Assembly: GCA_001295775.1 (NCBI GenBank)
Contig: LJIA01000006.1
Span: 124,001-188,000 of the forward strand
Origin: a beta proteobacterium AAP99
GTDB taxonomy: Bacteria; Pseudomonadota; Gammaproteobacteria; Burkholderiales; Burkholderiaceae_C
DNA length: 64,000 nucleotides
Direction of reading: 5' to 3'
The position numbers were made by a program, and so were the translations under genes. This document shows, one piece after another, positions 62,257 to 64,000 of the stretch (within the stretch, counting starts at the first letter, position 1; each line of letters begins with the position of its first letter). The notes under the pieces are model-generated. The model was given only the letters and a program-made list of their open reading frames with translations, did no database searches and was not told where the DNA came from.

Positions 62257-63873
62257 TTGCAGCGCACTTTTGACGTTCTCATCATCGGCAGTGGTCTGGC
62301 CGGCCTGACCACCGCCCTCACCCTGGCCGCCAAGCGCAAGGTGGCCGTACTGTCCAAGCGCGAACTGGTCAGCGGCTCCAGCGACTGGGCCCAGGGCGGC
62401 ATTGCCGCCGTGATGAGCGAGGAAGACTCCACCGACAGCCACTTCGAGGACACCATGGTGGCCGGCGCGCAGTTGAGCGACCGCGACGCCGTGCGCTTCG
62501 TGGTGGACAACGGCCAGGGTGCCATCCAATGGCTGGTGGACCAGGGCGTGGAATTCACCACCGAGAACGACGAACTGCATCTCACCCGCGAGGGCGGCCA
62601 CAGCTACCGCCGCATCGTGCACGCGGCTGACGCGACGGGCCATGCGATCCAGAAGCGGCTCACCGAACTCGCCGCCAAGCACCCGAACATCACAGTGCTG
62701 GAACACCATATCGCCGTGGATCTCATCACCGGCAGGCATGTCGCCCGGCTGCGCGGCAACCTGAGCCGCGCCGAAGCACGCGGCTGCCACGGGGCCTATG
62801 CGCTCAACATCAAGACCGGCGAAGTGAGCGCCTTGCGCGCCTCGCAGACCGTGCTGGCCACCGGCGGTGCGGGCAAGGTGTACCTGTTCACCACCAACCC
62901 GGATTCCTCAACGGGTGACGGCATTGCCATGGCCTGGCGCGCGGGCTGCCGCGTGGCCAACATGGAGTTCATGCAGTTCCACCCGACCTGCCTGTTCCAC
63001 CCGGCGGCCAAGAGCTTCCTGATCACCGAGGCCGTGCGCGGTGAGGGCGGCATCCTGCGCATTCCGCCCAAGAACGGTGAGCCCTGGCAGAACGGCCACC
63101 GCTTCATGCCCGAGCACGACGAACGTGCCGAGCTGGCACCGCGCGACATCGTGGCCCGCGCCATCGACTACGAAATCAAGAAGCGCGGCCTGGACTATGT
63201 GCACCTGGACATCACGCACAAGGGCGCAGACTTCATCAAGGCGCACTTCCCCACCATCCATGCCAAGCTGCTGAGCTTCGGCATCGACATGACCACCCAG
63301 CCCATCCCGGTGGTGCCCGCCGCGCACTACACCTGCGGCGGCGTGGTCACGGATCTGGCCGGCCGCACCGACATCACGAATCTCTATTCCATCGGCGAGT
63401 GCGCCTACACCGGCCTGCATGGCGCCAACCGGCTGGCATCGAACTCGCTGCTGGAATGCGTCGTGTTTGGTCGTTCGGCCGCTGAGGACATCCTGGGCCG
63501 CGAGCGCAGCGACGCCGCTGCCGTGCCTGATTGGGACGAAAGCCGCGTGACCGATGCCGACGAGGAAGTCGTCATCACGAACAACTGGGACGAGCTGCGC
63601 CGCTTCATGTGGAACTACGTCGGCATCGTGCGCACCACCAAGCGCCTGGAGCGCGCAGCGCACCGTATCGCCCTGCTGCGCCAGGAGATCGACGAGTTCT
63701 ACGGCAGCTTCCGCGTAACACGCGACCTGCTGGAACTGCGCAACCTGGTGGACTGCGCCGAACTCATCGTGCGCTGCGCCCTGGAACGCCGCGAGAGCCG
63801 CGGCCTGCACTTCAGCGTGGACTATCCGGGGACGGCGCCGAAGGCGTTGCCGACGATTGCGATCCCCAAATAG
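62257..63873 (+). CDS. nadB: L-aspartate oxidase
   Basis: This 538-aa flavoprotein has the FAD dinucleotide-binding [39 protein letters not shown], a central [20 protein letters not shown], and the catalytic region [20 protein letters not shown] with [20 protein letters not shown]. It oxidises aspartate to iminoaspartate for NAD synthesis. The TTG at 62257 is preferred because GGAGA sits 6 nt upstream; a GTG at 62224 in frame has no such site. No nadA or nadC adjoins within the window. Confidence 0.95.
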   Translation: MQRTFDVLIIGSGLAGLTTALTLAAKRKVAVLSKRELVSGSSDWAQGGIAAVMSEEDSTDSHFEDTMVAGAQLSDRDAVRFVVDNGQGAIQWLVDQGVEFTTENDELHLTREGGHSYRRIVHAADATGHAIQKRLTELAAKHPNITVLEHHIAVDLITGRHVARLRGNLSRAEARGCHGAYALNIKTGEVSALRASQTVLATGGAGKVYLFTTNPDSSTGDGIAMAWRAGCRVANMEFMQFHPTCLFHPAAKSFLITEAVRGEGGILRIPPKNGEPWQNGHRFMPEHDERAELAPRDIVARAIDYEIKKRGLDYVHLDITHKGADFIKAHFPTIHAKLLSFGIDMTTQPIPVVPAAHYTCGGVVTDLAGRTDITNLYSIGECAYTGLHGANRLASNSLLECVVFGRSAAEDILGRERSDAAAVPDWDESRVTDADEEVVITNNWDELRRFMWNYVGIVRTTKRLERAAHRIALLRQEIDEFYGSFRVTRDLLELRNLVDCAELIVRCALERRESRGLHFSVDYPGTAPKALPTIAIPK

Positions 63874-63899
63874 ATCCGTACAGGTTTGGCCGAGCCTGT

Positions 63900-64000
63900 T
63901 CAGGCCGGCCCGATCCCGCCCGTCTGCGCTGATGACACCGCCGCAGCCCCACGCGACGCCGTGATCCCGGCCTTCACTGCGAAGTCCAACATGCGGTCGA
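63900..64000 (-). CDS. Partial gene, C-terminal end only
   Basis: One minus-strand frame is open from the window edge to a TGA at 63900-63902. It reads about 33 residues, beginning MLDFAVKAGITASRGAAAVS after a DR pair. It runs off the window, so the product cannot be named, and it could be a chance frame. The 26 bp between it and nadB show no clear terminator. Confidence 0.35.
   Translation of the reverse strand, partial: DRMLDFAVKAGITASRGAAAVSSAQTGGIGPA

Overview
The window is a high-GC, gene-dense stretch of a betaproteobacterial chromosome, most likely Burkholderiales. This rests on gene content: a three-gene pyruvate dehydrogenase operon with lipoyl-bearing LpdA, RelA with a degenerate HD domain, polyhydroxybutyrate genes (3-hydroxybutyrate dehydrogenase plus phasin), a probable BPH-type proteasome homolog, and the COG4255-recJ-prfB-lysS order. 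No rRNA, CRISPR array or intact insertion sequence was seen. About 55 protein genes are supported, plus one tRNA-Arg(ACG) at the left edge and a partial gene at the right edge.

Layout. 0-4.3 kb: tRNA-Arg, an OlsB-like acyltransferase, relA and mtfA. 4.4-6.7 kb: an AT-richer three-gene lipoprotein operon (CsgG family, DUF4810, DUF799), followed by a probable broken gene fragment. 6.8-16.1 kb: an outer-membrane barrel protein, RidA plus hydrolase, bdhA and phasin with a good promoter and terminator, and minus-strand operons (molybdopterin-domain protein with EI24 protein; beta-propeller, deacetylase and sterol-desaturase-like protein). 16.3-25.7 kb: hrpA divergent from argA-yggX-rsuA, then an ArsC-like protein, rpiA, a REC-GGDEF diguanylate cyclase and a membrane protein. 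25.7-32.6 kb: aceE-aceF-[BPH-like Ntn hydrolase]-lpdA, divergent from a PAS histidine kinase and FixJ-type regulator, then folD, prlC and xth. 40.9-45.7 kb: the ATP-grasp / alpha-E / transglutaminase / Anbu cluster. 45.7-53 kb: comEC, tatD, lolD, lolC and a secreted subtilase. 53.2-64 kb: COG4255, recJ, prfB (with its programmed frameshift), an Ivy-like gene, lysS, an SbtA-type transporter, DUF2145 and neighbours, and nadB.

The most unusual structure is at 43774-44216, between the ATP-grasp gene and alpha-E. The first 19 codons of alpha-E occur three times at an exact 193-bp period. All three heads encode the same 19 residues although they differ at up to 13 synonymous positions. The heads are joined by a 136-bp spacer with three hairpins that supplies a stop codon, a ribosome binding site and the next start. 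This gives two 60-codon mini-genes in tandem ahead of the full gene. A second notable structure is a dispersed repeat of about 55 bp (core ACAAGCGGAAAG). It has four long copies, one of them inside the hrpA coding sequence, and two short-core copies that share a different, fixed-spacing second half.

The window carries two different relatives of the proteasome beta subunit about 13 kb apart, one in the pyruvate dehydrogenase operon and one (Anbu) with its usual partners. All family assignments come from reading motifs and gene order. No database search was run.
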